A DNA stretch of 64,000 nucleotides from Salegentibacter maritimus (GTDB lineage: Bacteria > Bacteroidota > Bacteroidia > Flavobacteriales > Flavobacteriaceae). The translations under genes and the position numbers were made by a program. Every line of letters begins with the position of its first letter. Within the stretch, counting starts at the first letter, position 1. Below are positions 1 to 10,220 of this stretch, one piece after another. Location of the stretch: contig NZ_JAEHOK010000002.1 of assembly GCF_016236915.1 (NCBI RefSeq), positions 248,001-312,000 on the forward strand. Reading direction: 5' to 3'. The notes beneath the pieces were generated by a model, which saw nothing but the letters and a program-made list of their open reading frames with translations, was not told the origin of the DNA and did not search any database.

Positions 1-36
1 GAAACTAACCAACAAGTAAAACTAAATATAAGTTGA
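1..36 (+). CDS. 3' end of upstream gene, probably ftsI (PBP with PASTA tail), partial
   Basis: Frame 1 from the window start reads eleven residues ending QVKLNIS and then TGA at 34-36. This hydrophobic alternating end resembles the last strand of a PASTA domain, which closes flavobacterial FtsI/PBP2x-type transpeptidases, and ftsI is the usual gene before murE in the dcw cluster. The TGA overlaps the TTG start of murE (TTGA), an arrangement typical of translational coupling. Only 36 bases are visible, so the assignment rests mostly on gene order. Confidence 0.45.
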   Translation, partial: ETNQQVKLNIS

Positions 37-1499
37 GAGTCTTAAAAGACATATTATATAAAGTAGAAATTGATGCTGTGGTAGGAAATACTTCAGTAAC
101 TGTTAATAGCCTGCAATTCGATTCTAGAAAAGTAGCCTTTAATGATGCTTTTGTGGCTATTCGCGGAAGTGTGTCCGATGGGCATAAGTATATAGGGCAG
201 GCAATAGAAAATGGAGCGCTTGCTGTGATTTGTGAAGAATTTCCGAAGCAAATTGTAAACGGAGTTACCTATGTAAAGGTTGAAGATTCCCAGGAAGCTT
301 TAGCTTTTATGGCAGCCAATTATTACGATAACCCTTCAGAAAAATTAAAACTGGTAGGTGTTACAGGAACAAATGGGAAGACCACCATTGCTACACTTTT
401 ATATAATTTGTTTACTAAAGCAGGCTTTAAAGTTGGTTTGCTTTCTACTGTAAACGTTATGGTGGCCGAAAAAGCTTTTGATGCGGTAAGGACCACGCCA
501 GACTCTATAACTATAAACGACTATCTAAAGCAAATGAATGATGAAGGTGTTGAGTTTTGCTTTATGGAAGTGAGTTCCCATGGGATAGATCAGCATAGAA
601 CAACAGCTTTAGAATTTGCCGGAGGTATTTTTACAAATTTAAGCCACGATCATTTAGACTATCACAAGAGTTTTGCAGAATACCGCGATGTGAAAAAGCG
701 TTTTTTTGATGAATTGCCGGCTTCTGCATTTGCCTTAACAAATGTAGACGATAAAAACGGGCAGGTAATGCTGCAAAATACAAAAGCACAAAAATATACC
801 TACGCCCTAAAATCTTACGCCGATTATAAAGCGCAAATCCTGGAAAATTCCTTTACCGGATTATTGCTAAAAGTGAACGATCAGGAATTATGGTCGCGCT
901 TAATTGGAAGCTTTAACGCTTATAATGTTTTGGCTATTTATGCTACTGCCGAACTTCTGGGCCTTGAAAATCTGGAAACCCTTAAGATTATAAGTGAGTT
1001 AGACGCTGTTAACGGCAGATTTCAATATATCATTTCAGAAAAAGAAAAGATTACGGCAATAGTAGATTATGCCCATACTCCAGATGCTTTAAAAAATGTA
1101 CTGGAAACTATTAATAGCATTCGCACAAAAAATGAAGAACTTATAACTGTAGTGGGATGCGGGGGAGATCGTGATACCACTAAAAGGCCAAAAATGGGGC
1201 ATATTGCTTCGGCTTTAAGTACGAAAGTGGTTTTTACCAGCGATAACCCAAGAACGGAAGATCCCGATAAGATTATTGAAGAGGTTGAGGCCGGGGTAGA
1301 ACCACAGAACTTCAAGAAAATAATGGCGGTAACCAATAGGAAACAGGCTATTAAAACCGCTTGCCAAATGGCAGGAGAAAATGATATCATCCTAATTGCG
1401 GGAAAGGGTCACGAGACCTACCAGGAGGTAAATGGAGAGCGCAAAGATTTTGATGATATTAAGATTGTAACCGAATTTTTAAAACAGCTAAATAAGTAA
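33..1499 (+). CDS. murE: UDP-N-acetylmuramoyl-L-alanyl-D-glutamate--2,6-diaminopimelate ligase MurE
   Basis: Cytoplasmic Mur ligase that adds the third stem-peptide residue to UDP-MurNAc-L-Ala-D-Glu using ATP. The ATP loop TGTNGKTT is at residues 111-118, and the DNPR motif at 404-407 is the known signature for meso-diaminopimelate as substrate, so the wall is predicted to be of the m-DAP type. The 488 aa length is normal. The start is TTG, overlapping the stop of the preceding frame; the N-terminus MRVLKDILYKV matches flavobacterial MurE starts. Second gene visible in the dcw cluster; mraY follows after 35 bases. Confidence 0.97.
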   Translation: MRVLKDILYKVEIDAVVGNTSVTVNSLQFDSRKVAFNDAFVAIRGSVSDGHKYIGQAIENGALAVICEEFPKQIVNGVTYVKVEDSQEALAFMAANYYDNPSEKLKLVGVTGTNGKTTIATLLYNLFTKAGFKVGLLSTVNVMVAEKAFDAVRTTPDSITINDYLKQMNDEGVEFCFMEVSSHGIDQHRTTALEFAGGIFTNLSHDHLDYHKSFAEYRDVKKRFFDELPASAFALTNVDDKNGQVMLQNTKAQKYTYALKSYADYKAQILENSFTGLLLKVNDQELWSRLIGSFNAYNVLAIYATAELLGLENLETLKIISELDAVNGRFQYIISEKEKITAIVDYAHTPDALKNVLETINSIRTKNEELITVVGCGGDRDTTKRPKMGHIASALSTKVVFTSDNPRTEDPDKIIEEVEAGVEPQNFKKIMAVTNRKQAIKTACQMAGENDIILIAGKGHETYQEVNGERKDFDDIKIVTEFLKQLNK

Positions 1500-1534
1500 G
1501 CCCAAAATTTACAGGGAACGAGTAATAAAAAAAT

Positions 1535-2773
1535 ATGTTATACTACTTATTTCAATATCTAGAAGCAGAATACCAGGTGCCCGGGGCGCGGCTGTTTGAA
1601 TATATTACGTTTAGATCTGCCATGGCCATTATTCTTTCTTTGGCAATTTCAACCATTTACGGGAAGAGAATTATTGGTTATTTGCTAGCTAAACAAGTTG
1701 GGGAGAGCGTTCGTGATTTGGGTTTACGTGGGCAAAGTGAAAAAGCGGGCACCCCTACAATGGGTGGTTTGATTATAATTTTCGCAACTCTTGTTCCGGT
1801 TTTACTATTTGCTAAACTTGAAAATATTTATGTAATCCTATTAATTGTTACAACCCTTTGGATGGGGGCAATTGGATTTATAGACGATTATATTAAAACC
1901 TTTAAAAAGGATAAAGAAGGCCTGCAGGGTAAGTTTAAAGTATTAGGGCAGGTAGGTTTGGGAATTATTGTTGGTAGTACTTTGTACTTTCATCCTGGCG
2001 TTACCGTAAAGGAGGAAGCCAATAAACCTGCACCGCAACAGCAGGAGCTGGTAGATAGTTTTCAAAATATTAGGGAAATGGGGCCTGAACTTAAAACTAC
2101 AACCACTACTATTCCTTTTGTAAAAAATAACGAATTCGATTATTCCAGCTTAATAAGTTGGATAGATCCTGCCTTAAAGAATTACGCCTGGTTAATATTT
2201 ATACCCATCGTGATATTTATTGTAACGGCGGTTTCTAATGGTGCTAATTTAACCGATGGAATAGACGGTCTTGCTGCCGGTTCTTCGGCAATAATTGTGC
2301 TCACCCTGGGGATTTTTGCCTGGGTTTCGGGAAACATTATTTTCTCTGATTATTTGAACATTATGTACATCCCCAGATCGGGTGAGATGACCATATTTAT
2401 AAGTGCTTTTGCTGGAGCTCTGGTAGGCTTCCTATGGTACAATACCTATCCGGCCCAGGTTTTTATGGGGGATACCGGGAGCTTGACCATTGGCGGAATT
2501 ATAGCTGTGCTGGCTGTGGCAACCCGAAAAGAATTATTGATTCCTGTTTTATGCGGAATCTTTTTAATGGAAAACCTCTCGGTAGTATTACAGGTAGCCT
2601 GGTTTAAAATTACCAAACGAAAATTTGGAGAGGGTCGAAGAATTTTCCTGATGTCTCCCTTACACCACCATTATCAGAAAAAAGGATATCACGAAAGTAA
2701 AATAGTGGTGCGTTTCTGGATTATTGGAATTTTCCTGGCCATTGTATCTATAATAACCTTAAAAGTAAGATAA
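1535..2773 (+). CDS. mraY: phospho-N-acetylmuramoyl-pentapeptide-transferase MraY
   Basis: Integral membrane enzyme that transfers phospho-MurNAc-pentapeptide to undecaprenyl phosphate to give lipid I. Family residues are present: the Asp pair in FIDDYIK (D117, D118), [20 protein letters not shown] near 311-317 and the triple His at 377-379. At 412 aa it is about 50 residues longer than the E. coli enzyme; the extra length lies mostly around residues 150-215, a polar, Thr/Gln-rich loop between membrane segments, which is usual in Bacteroidota. It sits between murE and murD with short gaps, in one operon. Confidence 0.97.
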   Translation: MLYYLFQYLEAEYQVPGARLFEYITFRSAMAIILSLAISTIYGKRIIGYLLAKQVGESVRDLGLRGQSEKAGTPTMGGLIIIFATLVPVLLFAKLENIYVILLIVTTLWMGAIGFIDDYIKTFKKDKEGLQGKFKVLGQVGLGIIVGSTLYFHPGVTVKEEANKPAPQQQELVDSFQNIREMGPELKTTTTTIPFVKNNEFDYSSLISWIDPALKNYAWLIFIPIVIFIVTAVSNGANLTDGIDGLAAGSSAIIVLTLGIFAWVSGNIIFSDYLNIMYIPRSGEMTIFISAFAGALVGFLWYNTYPAQVFMGDTGSLTIGGIIAVLAVATRKELLIPVLCGIFLMENLSVVLQVAWFKITKRKFGEGRRIFLMSPLHHHYQKKGYHESKIVVRFWIIGIFLAIVSIITLKVR

Positions 2774-2779
2774 GAAATA

Positions 2780-4147
2780 GTGAAACCTATAACTCAAAAT
2801 ACTCCTAATTCCGGTAAAAGACTGGTGATTCTTGGCGGCGGCGAAAGCGGTGCAGGAACGGCTATTCTTGGAGTGAAAGAAGGTTTTGAGGTTTTTGTTT
2901 CAGATAAAGGAAAAATAAAAGAAAAATATAAGTCGGTTTTTAATGAACTAAAGATCGATTGGGAAGAAGAAAAACATACCGAAGCTAAAATTTTAAACGC
3001 AGAGGTAGTGATGAAGAGTCCTGGAATTCCTGAAACCGTACCAATGGTAACGCAATTAAGGGAGAAAGGTATTTCGGTAATTTCAGAAATAGAGTTTGCT
3101 GCGGCCTTTACTTCAGCTAAAATTATTGGAATTACGGGAAGTAATGGAAAAACCACCACCACCAAATTTGTGCATCATATTTTGAAAAATGCGGGTATAA
3201 AAGTGGGAATGGCCGGGAATGTTGGTGACAGTTTTGCCAAACAAGTGGCCGAAACCAATCCCGAATGGTTTGTATTGGAATTAAGCAGCTTTCAATTAGA
3301 CGGAATTAAGGATTTTAGGCCAGATATTTCGGTGCTTACTAACATTACGCCAGATCATTTAGATAGATACGAGTACAAGCTTGAGAACTATGTATTCTCA
3401 AAATTTAGAATCGCCGAAAATCAAACCGATGAAGATTTCTTTATCTACGATTTAGACGATGAAATTATTACCGGTTGGTTAGAAAAGAACCCGGTGAAAG
3501 CACAAAAATTACCGTTTTCCCTTCAACAAAAAGTAGAAAACGGCTCATATATAGAGAACCAAAATATTATTGTCAATATAAAAAACAACCAATTTAACAT
3601 GCCAACAACAAAATTAGGTTTGCAGGGTAAACACAATACCAAAAATGCTATGGCCGCGGCCACTGTTTCCCAGCTTTTAAGAATTAGAAAAGAAACCATT
3701 AGAGAGAGTATGGAGAGTTTTCAGGGGGTGGAACACCGACTTGAAAAAGTGCTGAAAATTAATAATGTACAGTACATTAATGACTCTAAGGCAACCAATG
3801 TGAACGCTACTTTTTACGCCCTCGAAAGTATGGAAAGCGAAACCATTTGGATTGTAGGTGGAGTGGACAAAGGAAATGTTTACGACGATCTTTTGCCTCT
3901 TGTGAACGAAAAGGTGAAAGCTATTATCTGCCTGGGAGTAGACAATCAAAAATTAATGCAAAACTTTGGAAATTGTGTAGATACCATAGTGGAAACACAG
4001 TCGATGAAAGAAGCCGTAAGAATGGCCTATAGCCTTGCTGAAAAAGGAAATTCGGTATTGCTATCGCCAGCCTGTGCCAGTTTTGATCTTTTTGAGAATT
4101 ACGAAGATAGGGGAAGGCAGTTTAAAGAGGCAGTTAGAGATCTTTAA
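2780..4147 (+). CDS. murD: UDP-N-acetylmuramoyl-L-alanine--D-glutamate ligase MurD
   Basis: Cytoplasmic Mur ligase that adds D-Glu to UDP-MurNAc-L-Ala. The dinucleotide-like N-terminal loop LVILGGGESG (about 19-28) and the ATP loop TGSNGKTTTT (119-128) are clear; 455 aa is normal. The start is GTG six bases after the mraY stop. It carries about a dozen residues before the conserved first strand, so initiation slightly further in cannot be excluded, but no ATG lies between. A structured repeat follows in the gap before ftsW. Confidence 0.96.
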   Translation: MKPITQNTPNSGKRLVILGGGESGAGTAILGVKEGFEVFVSDKGKIKEKYKSVFNELKIDWEEEKHTEAKILNAEVVMKSPGIPETVPMVTQLREKGISVISEIEFAAAFTSAKIIGITGSNGKTTTTKFVHHILKNAGIKVGMAGNVGDSFAKQVAETNPEWFVLELSSFQLDGIKDFRPDISVLTNITPDHLDRYEYKLENYVFSKFRIAENQTDEDFFIYDLDDEIITGWLEKNPVKAQKLPFSLQQKVENGSYIENQNIIVNIKNNQFNMPTTKLGLQGKHNTKNAMAAATVSQLLRIRKETIRESMESFQGVEHRLEKVLKINNVQYINDSKATNVNATFYALESMESETIWIVGGVDKGNVYDDLLPLVNEKVKAIICLGVDNQKLMQNFGNCVDTIVETQSMKEAVRMAYSLAEKGNSVLLSPACASFDLFENYEDRGRQFKEAVRDL

Positions 4148-4162
4148 AATTAAAGATTTTAG

Positions 4163-4266
4163 AGCCAGGCTTTCGTCAAGCTGAACTTGTTTCAGCTTCT
4201 AGCATGTTTCGATACTAAGAAGTTAAATCCTGAACCAAGTTCAGGGTGACGTTAAAAAGTTTGGCT
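4163..4266. repeat. Structured palindromic repeat, family 1, copy A
   Basis: Copy in the murD-ftsW gap. It contains hairpin 1 (AAGCTGAA, short loop, TTCAGCTT), hairpin 2 (TCCTGAA, CCAAG, TTCAGGG-like) and an outer stem AGCCAGGCTTT (4163-4173) against AAAGTTTGGCT (4256-4266). The outer arms differ at two positions, but both are G-U pairs when read as RNA. CGTCA/TGACG lies just inside the outer stem. Related copies occur at 25557, 46164 and 60085, with a half copy near 22591. This copy is the only full one between co-directional genes, inside the dcw operon. Confidence 0.75.
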
Positions 4267-4292
4267 GAGTAAAAGAGAAATTAAAAAATTAA

Positions 4293-5501
4293 ATGAGCAA
4301 CATTTTTTCAAATCTTAAAGGCGATAAGGTTATCTGGGCTACGGCCGGACTGTTGGCAATATTTTCGTTTTTGCCGGTCTACAGTGCCAGTAGTAATCTT
4401 GCGTATTTATATGGAGATGGAAGTACTTTCCAATATGTGGTAGTGCATTTCTTCCATTTGCTTTTAGGGTTTTGTTTGCTTTTTGCGGTGCATAAAATTC
4501 CCTATCATTATTTCCGTGGGCTATCAATATTATTTTTACCCGTTGTGGTTGTACTTCTTATTTATACCATAGCTCAGGGAACTATTATAGATGGTGCTTA
4601 TGCCAGTAGGTGGATTCAAATTCCGGGCTTAGGTGTTTCATTTCAGTCGTCTACCTTAGCCTCTGTAGTTTTAATGATCTACGTGGCTCGCTACCTATCG
4701 AAAAAAACAAATGATAATCTTAGTTTTAAAGAGTCAATTTTACCACTTTGGGTGCCCGTAGGACTGGTATTATTATTAATTTTGCCGGCCAATTTCTCTA
4801 CAACAGCTATTATTTTCTCTATGGTTTTGGTACTCATGTTTTTAGGTGGGTATCCGGTAAAATACCTTGGAATTATAGTCGCCGCCGGTTTGCTTTTGTT
4901 AACGATGTTTGTTTTAACAGCGAAAGCGTTTCCGGGACTTTTGCCTAATAGGGTAGATACCTGGGCCAGTAGAATTGAGAATTTTTCTGATGATAAAGAT
5001 ACAGAAGCAGATTATCAAATAGAAAAAGCAAAGATTGCCATTGCCAGTGGAGGTATTGCCGGAACGGGAATTGGAAAAAGTGTACAGAGAAATTTTTTAC
5101 CGCAATCTTCATCAGATTTTATCTATGCGATTATTGTTGAAGAAATGGGGTTAATTGGGGCATTTGGAGTTATGGGTGCCTATCTATTATTGCTTTTTAG
5201 AATTGTAATTGTTGCAACTAAAGCCAATACAGTGTTTGGTAAGTTGCTGGTTATGGGGGTGGGTTTGCCCATTATCTTTCAGGCATTAATAAATATGGGG
5301 GTTGCCGTAGAGTTGTTTCCTGTTACGGGACAAACACTACCGCTAATTAGTAGTGGGGGAACCTCTATTTGGATGACATGTATGGCACTTGGAATTATTT
5401 TAAGTGTTAGCGCCAAACGTGAAGAAATAAAAGAGCAGGAAGAAGCTGGAACGGATGTAGATGAAGAAAATCCGTTAGACATTTTAAGTGAGGCGATATA
5501 G
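4293..5501 (+). CDS. ftsW: SEDS family lipid II polymerase / division protein FtsW
   Basis: Polytopic inner-membrane protein (about ten hydrophobic segments) of the SEDS family, which polymerises lipid II together with the cognate class B PBP (FtsI) at the septum. The sequence keeps the family run around EEMGLIGAFGV and the C-terminal LPLISSGGTS motif near residues 348-357, which identifies FtsW/RodA; position in the dcw cluster selects FtsW over RodA. The last 30 residues are acidic and cytoplasmic. ATG at 4293, 145 bases after murD because a repeat lies in between. Confidence 0.95.
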   Translation: MSNIFSNLKGDKVIWATAGLLAIFSFLPVYSASSNLAYLYGDGSTFQYVVVHFFHLLLGFCLLFAVHKIPYHYFRGLSILFLPVVVVLLIYTIAQGTIIDGAYASRWIQIPGLGVSFQSSTLASVVLMIYVARYLSKKTNDNLSFKESILPLWVPVGLVLLLILPANFSTTAIIFSMVLVLMFLGGYPVKYLGIIVAAGLLLLTMFVLTAKAFPGLLPNRVDTWASRIENFSDDKDTEADYQIEKAKIAIASGGIAGTGIGKSVQRNFLPQSSSDFIYAIIVEEMGLIGAFGVMGAYLLLLFRIVIVATKANTVFGKLLVMGVGLPIIFQALINMGVAVELFPVTGQTLPLISSGGTSIWMTCMALGIILSVSAKREEIKEQEEAGTDVDEENPLDILSEAI

Positions 5502-5550
5502 AGCTAATAGGCTTTAGGAGAAAAGAGGTTTAGATATAGAGATATAAAAA

Positions 5551-6642
5551 ATGAAAAAGGATTTACGTGTAATATTATCTGGAGGTGGCACAGGCGGGCA
5601 TATTTATCCGGCTATAGCTATTGCCAACGAGATAAAAATACGTTATCCTGAAACAGAAATATTGTTTGTAGGTGCAAGTGACAGGATGGAGATGGAAAAG
5701 GTGCCGCAAGCAGGTTACAAAATAGAAGGTCTTTGGATTAGTGGTATTCAGCGAAAGTTAACGATGAGTAATTTGATGTTTCCTTTTAAGTTGCTAAGCA
5801 GTTTGGCTAAATCCAGAAGAATAATAAAGGAGTTTAAGCCCAATGTGGTGATTGGAACCGGTGGTTTTGCCAGTGGCCCTCTTTTAAAAGTAGCAAGCTC
5901 TAAAGGAATTCCAAGTATTATTCAGGAACAGAATTCGTTTCCCGGAATAACCAATAAACTTTTGGCAAAACAAGTAGATAAAATTTGTGCTGCCTATGAA
6001 GAAGTGAAACGATTTTTTCCTGCTGAAAAAACCATAATTACCGGTAATCCTGTAAGGCAGGATTTATTGAAGATTGATGCAAATAGGGAAAAGGCACTAA
6101 AACATTTTGAACTTGAAAGCAATAAAAAAGTAGTGTTGGTGCTAGGCGGAAGTCTGGGTGCAAGAAGAATAAACCAATTGGTGGAAGCCAATTTAGAAAG
6201 ATTTAAAAAGGAGAATATTCAGTTAATCTGGCAAACGGGCAAGCTGTATTTTGAAGAATATAAAAAGTATGATTCAGGTTTGGTGCAAACGCATATGTTT
6301 TTAAATAATATGAACCTGGCCTATGGCGCTGCCGATGTAATTATCTCCAGGGCAGGAGCCGGGACAGTGTCCGAATTAAGTATTGTTGGGAAACCGGTAC
6401 TTTTTATTCCTTCACCTAATGTAGCCGAAGACCATCAGGCCAAAAATGCACAGGCGGTAGTAAAGAAGAATGCCGCTTTGATGTTGAAGGAAAATGAATT
6501 GGATGAAAAGTTTGAAACGGTATTTTTTGGTTTCATGGCTTCTGAAGAGAAGCAAAGAAAGCTAGGTAAAAATATTAAAAAACTGGCTTTACCAAATGCA
6601 ACCGCCAGGATTGTAGACGAAATAGAAAAATTGATTAAATGA
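5551..6642 (+). CDS. murG: UDP-N-acetylglucosamine--N-acetylmuramyl transferase MurG
   Basis: Membrane-associated GT28 glycosyltransferase that converts lipid I to lipid II. The glycine-rich lipid-facing loop GGGTGGH is at residues 11-17, a second glycine loop [11 protein letters not shown] follows near 198-208, and the UDP-GlcNAc binding segment [11 protein letters not shown] is at about 268-278. The 363 aa length is standard. Separated from ftsW by 49 bases and from murC by 24, so in the same transcription unit. Confidence 0.97.
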   Translation: MKKDLRVILSGGGTGGHIYPAIAIANEIKIRYPETEILFVGASDRMEMEKVPQAGYKIEGLWISGIQRKLTMSNLMFPFKLLSSLAKSRRIIKEFKPNVVIGTGGFASGPLLKVASSKGIPSIIQEQNSFPGITNKLLAKQVDKICAAYEEVKRFFPAEKTIITGNPVRQDLLKIDANREKALKHFELESNKKVVLVLGGSLGARRINQLVEANLERFKKENIQLIWQTGKLYFEEYKKYDSGLVQTHMFLNNMNLAYGAADVIISRAGAGTVSELSIVGKPVLFIPSPNVAEDHQAKNAQAVVKKNAALMLKENELDEKFETVFFGFMASEEKQRKLGKNIKKLALPNATARIVDEIEKLIK

Positions 6643-6666
6643 AAATGACGTTTGATTTAAAATAGA

Positions 6667-8022
6667 ATGCAGGCTCTAAACCACATACAAAACATTTATT
6701 TTATCGGTATCGGGGGTATCGGGATGAGTGCGTTGGCGCGTTACTTTAAATCCCTTGGTAAGAATGTGGCCGGTTATGATAAAACTTCAACTTCGCTAAC
6801 CAAAACTATGGAAGCCGAAGGTGTTGTTGTGGTTTACGATGATGATTTAAGGGCTATTCCCGTTGAATTTAAAAATAAAGAAAATACCCTGGTGGTTTAT
6901 ACTCCGGCTGTTCCTGCGGCACATAAACAACTGGCTTATTTCAAAGAAAATGAATTCCTACTGAAGAAAAGGGCTGCTTTGCTTGGTTTGATTTCAAAAG
7001 GAAAAACAACTTTGGCTGTAGCGGGAACTCATGGAAAAACCACTACTACTGCAATTTTAGGTCATTTACTTAAGGAAACCGGGGCAAAAGTTACCGGGTT
7101 TCTGGGCGGTATTAGTGAAGATATTCAAAGTAATTTAATTCTTAAGGGAGATGAGGTTGTTGTAGTTGAAGCCGATGAATTTGATCGTTCATTTCTTCAC
7201 CTTTCGCCAAATATTGCTGCCATAACCGCTATGGATGCCGATCATTTGGATATTTATGGTAGCAAAGAAGAATTGGAAGATACCTTTAGGCAATTTGCTA
7301 AACTGGTTCCCGAAAATGGTACTTTATTCGTAAAAAACGGATTGGCAATAGCGGGGAAAACTTTTGGAATAGAAGATAATTCTGATTATTCGGCACAAAA
7401 TATAAAGATTAAAAATGGGAGCTATCATTTTGATTTAAAAACTCCCAACGAAGTTATTAAAGACTTTAGGTTTAATCTACCCGGCAAACACAATTTGCTA
7501 AATGCTATAACCGCCCTGGCAATGGCTATCCAGTATGGATCCCCAATCCCCAGGCTAACCGGGGCGTTATATAGTTTTAAGGGGGTTAAACGTAGATTTT
7601 CTTATAAAATTAAATCAGATAGCCTGGTGCTTATAGACGATTATGCACACCATCCGGCAGAGATTGCTGCCGTAAATCAGGCAGTGCGGGAAATGCATCC
7701 GGGAAAGAAGGTCCTGGCGGTTTTTCAACCACATTTGTTTAGCAGGACAAAAGATTTTGCAGAAGATTTTGCGGAAAGTCTGGCCCTGTTTGATGAGTTA
7801 TTCCTGCTGGATATTTATCCGGCTAGGGAATTACCAATTGAAGGGGTTACTTCAGCCTGGCTTCTAGAAAAGGTAAATAGTAATTCAAAGAAGTTAATTC
7901 AGAAAGAAAATATTATTGCAGAAATTAAAAGGTCTAAGCCTGAAGTTGTGGTGCTTATGGGTGCCGGTAGTATTGGAGAAGAAGTGGAATCTGTAAAAAA
8001 AGCCTTGCAAGATGAAGCATAA
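6667..8022 (+). CDS. murC: UDP-N-acetylmuramate--L-alanine ligase MurC
   Basis: First Mur ligase; attaches L-Ala to UDP-MurNAc. The N-terminal FIGIGGIGMSALA loop binds UDP and the ATP loop GTHGKTTTT is at 120-128, with His in the loop, which is typical of MurC and Mpl. The DDYAHHPAEI motif near 324-333 supports the assignment. 451 aa. Mpl (murein peptide ligase) is the closest alternative but the position between murG and ftsQ favours MurC. The last 11 bases overlap ftsQ. Confidence 0.95.
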   Translation: MQALNHIQNIYFIGIGGIGMSALARYFKSLGKNVAGYDKTSTSLTKTMEAEGVVVVYDDDLRAIPVEFKNKENTLVVYTPAVPAAHKQLAYFKENEFLLKKRAALLGLISKGKTTLAVAGTHGKTTTTAILGHLLKETGAKVTGFLGGISEDIQSNLILKGDEVVVVEADEFDRSFLHLSPNIAAITAMDADHLDIYGSKEELEDTFRQFAKLVPENGTLFVKNGLAIAGKTFGIEDNSDYSAQNIKIKNGSYHFDLKTPNEVIKDFRFNLPGKHNLLNAITALAMAIQYGSPIPRLTGALYSFKGVKRRFSYKIKSDSLVLIDDYAHHPAEIAAVNQAVREMHPGKKVLAVFQPHLFSRTKDFAEDFAESLALFDELFLLDIYPARELPIEGVTSAWLLEKVNSNSKKLIQKENIIAEIKRSKPEVVVLMGAGSIGEEVESVKKALQDEA

Positions 8023-8728
8023 ACTTAGATACATAAAACTGCCTGTTTTGCTGATTTTAGTAGCTTTTCTTTTCAGCTTTGCCGAAAAGCGTAATAATGC
8101 AAGAAAAATAAGTGAAATAAAGGTGCAATTTGTAGGGGGAGAGAACCTCTATGTTACTGAAGAAGCGGTTAATAACTTGTTGATACAAAATGATGTAGCT
8201 GCGACGGACATAGATAAAGAAACTTTAGATTTGAATAGGGTAGAACGTCTTTTGAACAATCATGATATGATAGAAAATGCTGAAGCTTTTCTTAGTTTGG
8301 ACGGCAAACTTCAAGCTAAGATAGTTCAGCGTAAACCTATTGGAAGAATAGTGGGAAATTCTACCTATTATTTAGATGAAAACGGAAGTGAAATGCCTTT
8401 GTCTCCATATTATTCAGCTCGGGTTCCATTGCTGTTAGGTGTAGATTCAAGTGCTGTAGAGAAAGTATATCCGTTGGTTGCATATATTCAACAAGATGAT
8501 TTTTTAACGCAGCATGTAACCGCTATAAAGCGTTTGGCCGGTAATAAATTTGAGCTGCAAATGAGAAAACTAGACTTTAAGGTTTATTTCGGCAAAGCCG
8601 AGAATATAGCACTGAAATTCAACAATTTTAAGGCATTTTATAAAAAAGCTATACAAGACGAGAAATTAGATACCTACAAAAGAGTGAATTTACAATTTGA
8701 AGATCAGGTTGTTTGCACTAAAAAATAA
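8012..8728 (+). CDS. ftsQ: Cell division protein FtsQ
   Basis: Bitopic divisome protein: a short basic cytoplasmic tail, one membrane segment (about residues 8-26), then a periplasmic POTRA-like region (about 34-105, ending with a conserved QRKPIGRIV stretch) and a beta domain. It links early and late division proteins. 238 aa. The ATG lies within the last codons of murC (11-base overlap), and ftsA starts three bases after its stop, so translation is probably coupled. FtsQ is poorly conserved, so the call relies on architecture plus position. Confidence 0.92.
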   Translation: MKHKLRYIKLPVLLILVAFLFSFAEKRNNARKISEIKVQFVGGENLYVTEEAVNNLLIQNDVAATDIDKETLDLNRVERLLNNHDMIENAEAFLSLDGKLQAKIVQRKPIGRIVGNSTYYLDENGSEMPLSPYYSARVPLLLGVDSSAVEKVYPLVAYIQQDDFLTQHVTAIKRLAGNKFELQMRKLDFKVYFGKAENIALKFNNFKAFYKKAIQDEKLDTYKRVNLQFEDQVVCTKK

Positions 8729-8731
8729 ATT

Positions 8732-10099
8732 ATGGAATACAACGACATAGCCGTAGGATTAGACATAGGGACCACAAAGATTGTGGCTATGATTGGGCGT
8801 AAGAACGAATATGGTAAAGTAGAAATCGTAGGCATTGGGAAATCCAAAAGCCTTGGGGTGCACCGTGGGGTGGTAAACAATATTACTCAAACCATCCAAT
8901 CTATACAACAGGCTATTCAGGAAGCTGAAGCAGATTCCGGATTAAAAATTAGCGACGTTGTAGTAGGAATTGCAGGACAGCATATAAGAAGCTTGCAGCA
9001 TAGCGATTACATAACCAGGACGAATCCGGAAGAGGTTATTGATAATGACGATATTCATAGCCTTTGTAACCAGGTGCACAAACTGGTGATGTTGCCGGGA
9101 GAAGAAATTATTCATGTGTTGCCCCAGGAGTTCAAAGTAGATGGGCAGGCAGAAATAAAGGAACCTATTGGAATGTATGGTGGGAGGCTTGAAGCTAATT
9201 TCCATGTGGTAGTGGGGCAGGTTTCTTCTATTAGAAATATAGGAAGATGTGTAAAAAGTGCCGGTCTAGAACTTTCGGCAGTTACTTTAGAGCCATTAGC
9301 TTCAGCTAATGCTGTATTAAGCCAGGAAGAAAAAGAAGCCGGGGTTGCACTGATAGATATTGGTGGAGGAACCACCGATTTAGCAATTTTTAAAGATGGA
9401 ATTATAAGACATACCGCGGTAATTCCTTTTGGAGGAAATGTGATTACCGAAGACATTAAAGAGGGCTGTTCAATTATAGAGAAACAGGCAGAATTGCTGA
9501 AAATTAAATTTGGCTCTGCCTGGCCGGGAGAAAACAAAGACAACGAAATTGTTTCTATCCCCGGATTACGCGGAAGGGAACCTAAGGAAATTACCTTAAA
9601 GAACCTTTCAAAAATAATTCACGCCCGTGTTGTAGAGATTATTGAGCAGGTTTACCTCGAAATTAAAAACTACGGGCACGAAGAACAAAAGAAGAAATTA
9701 ATAGCCGGAATGGTTTTAACCGGAGGTGGTGCGCAGCTGCAACATATTAAGCAACTTGCCGAATATATAACCGGAATGGATACCAGAATTGGTTATCCAA
9801 ACGAACATTTGGCAGGAAATAACGATACTGAAACTACCAGTCCTGTTTACGCCACCGCGGTTGGCCTGGTAATGAATAGCCTGGAACACGGTGAAAAGAA
9901 ATTTCAGGAAGAAGTAGTGCTAAAGAGCAAAGAAGAAAGAGAAAAAGAAGAAGCAGAACTACAGGAAGATTTTGATCAAAATCCACCACAAAGTGGCGAT
10001 TTGAGGCAAGACCCTGAAGCTCCAAAAAGAGCGCCCAAAAAGAGCATATTTGATAAATGGGCAGAGAAGTTTAAAGATTTTTTAGATAACGCAGAGTAA
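8732..10099 (+). CDS. ftsA: Cell division protein FtsA
   Basis: Actin-fold ATPase that anchors FtsZ to the membrane. Visible are phosphate loop 1 (GLDIGTTKIVAMIG, about 9-22), the second phosphate motif VALIDIGGGTTDLAIF (about 206-221) and the adenosine motif VLTGGGAQL (about 330-338). After an acidic linker rich in E, Q and P (about 395-430), the protein ends in an amphipathic helix (FDKWAEKFKDFLDNAE) that fits the membrane-targeting sequence of the family. 455 aa. Confidence 0.96.
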   Translation: MEYNDIAVGLDIGTTKIVAMIGRKNEYGKVEIVGIGKSKSLGVHRGVVNNITQTIQSIQQAIQEAEADSGLKISDVVVGIAGQHIRSLQHSDYITRTNPEEVIDNDDIHSLCNQVHKLVMLPGEEIIHVLPQEFKVDGQAEIKEPIGMYGGRLEANFHVVVGQVSSIRNIGRCVKSAGLELSAVTLEPLASANAVLSQEEKEAGVALIDIGGGTTDLAIFKDGIIRHTAVIPFGGNVITEDIKEGCSIIEKQAELLKIKFGSAWPGENKDNEIVSIPGLRGREPKEITLKNLSKIIHARVVEIIEQVYLEIKNYGHEEQKKKLIAGMVLTGGGAQLQHIKQLAEYITGMDTRIGYPNEHLAGNNDTETTSPVYATAVGLVMNSLEHGEKKFQEEVVLKSKEEREKEEAELQEDFDQNPPQSGDLRQDPEAPKRAPKKSIFDKWAEKFKDFLDNAE

Positions 10100-10220
10100 A
10101 GCACTTTCAGGAAAGCTGAAAAAGTGTGTAATTATAACTATAGAAACACTTCGGCACAAGCGTCGAAGCATATTAAATCTCACTTAGTGAGTAAAAGATA
10201 GAACCAGTAAAACAGAATTT
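10100..10220 (+). other. ftsA-ftsZ gap with three small hairpins
   Basis: The 121-base gap holds three inverted repeats in a row: CACTTTCAG against CTGAAAAAGTG (about 10102-10125, two-base bulge), CTTCG against CGAAG (about 10149-10168), and CTCAC-TTA-GTGAG at 10179-10191 with a perfect 5-bp stem. No T-tract follows, so these are not classical terminators. No TAnnTTTG promoter box is seen, so ftsZ may depend on read-through from upstream. Confidence 0.4.
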
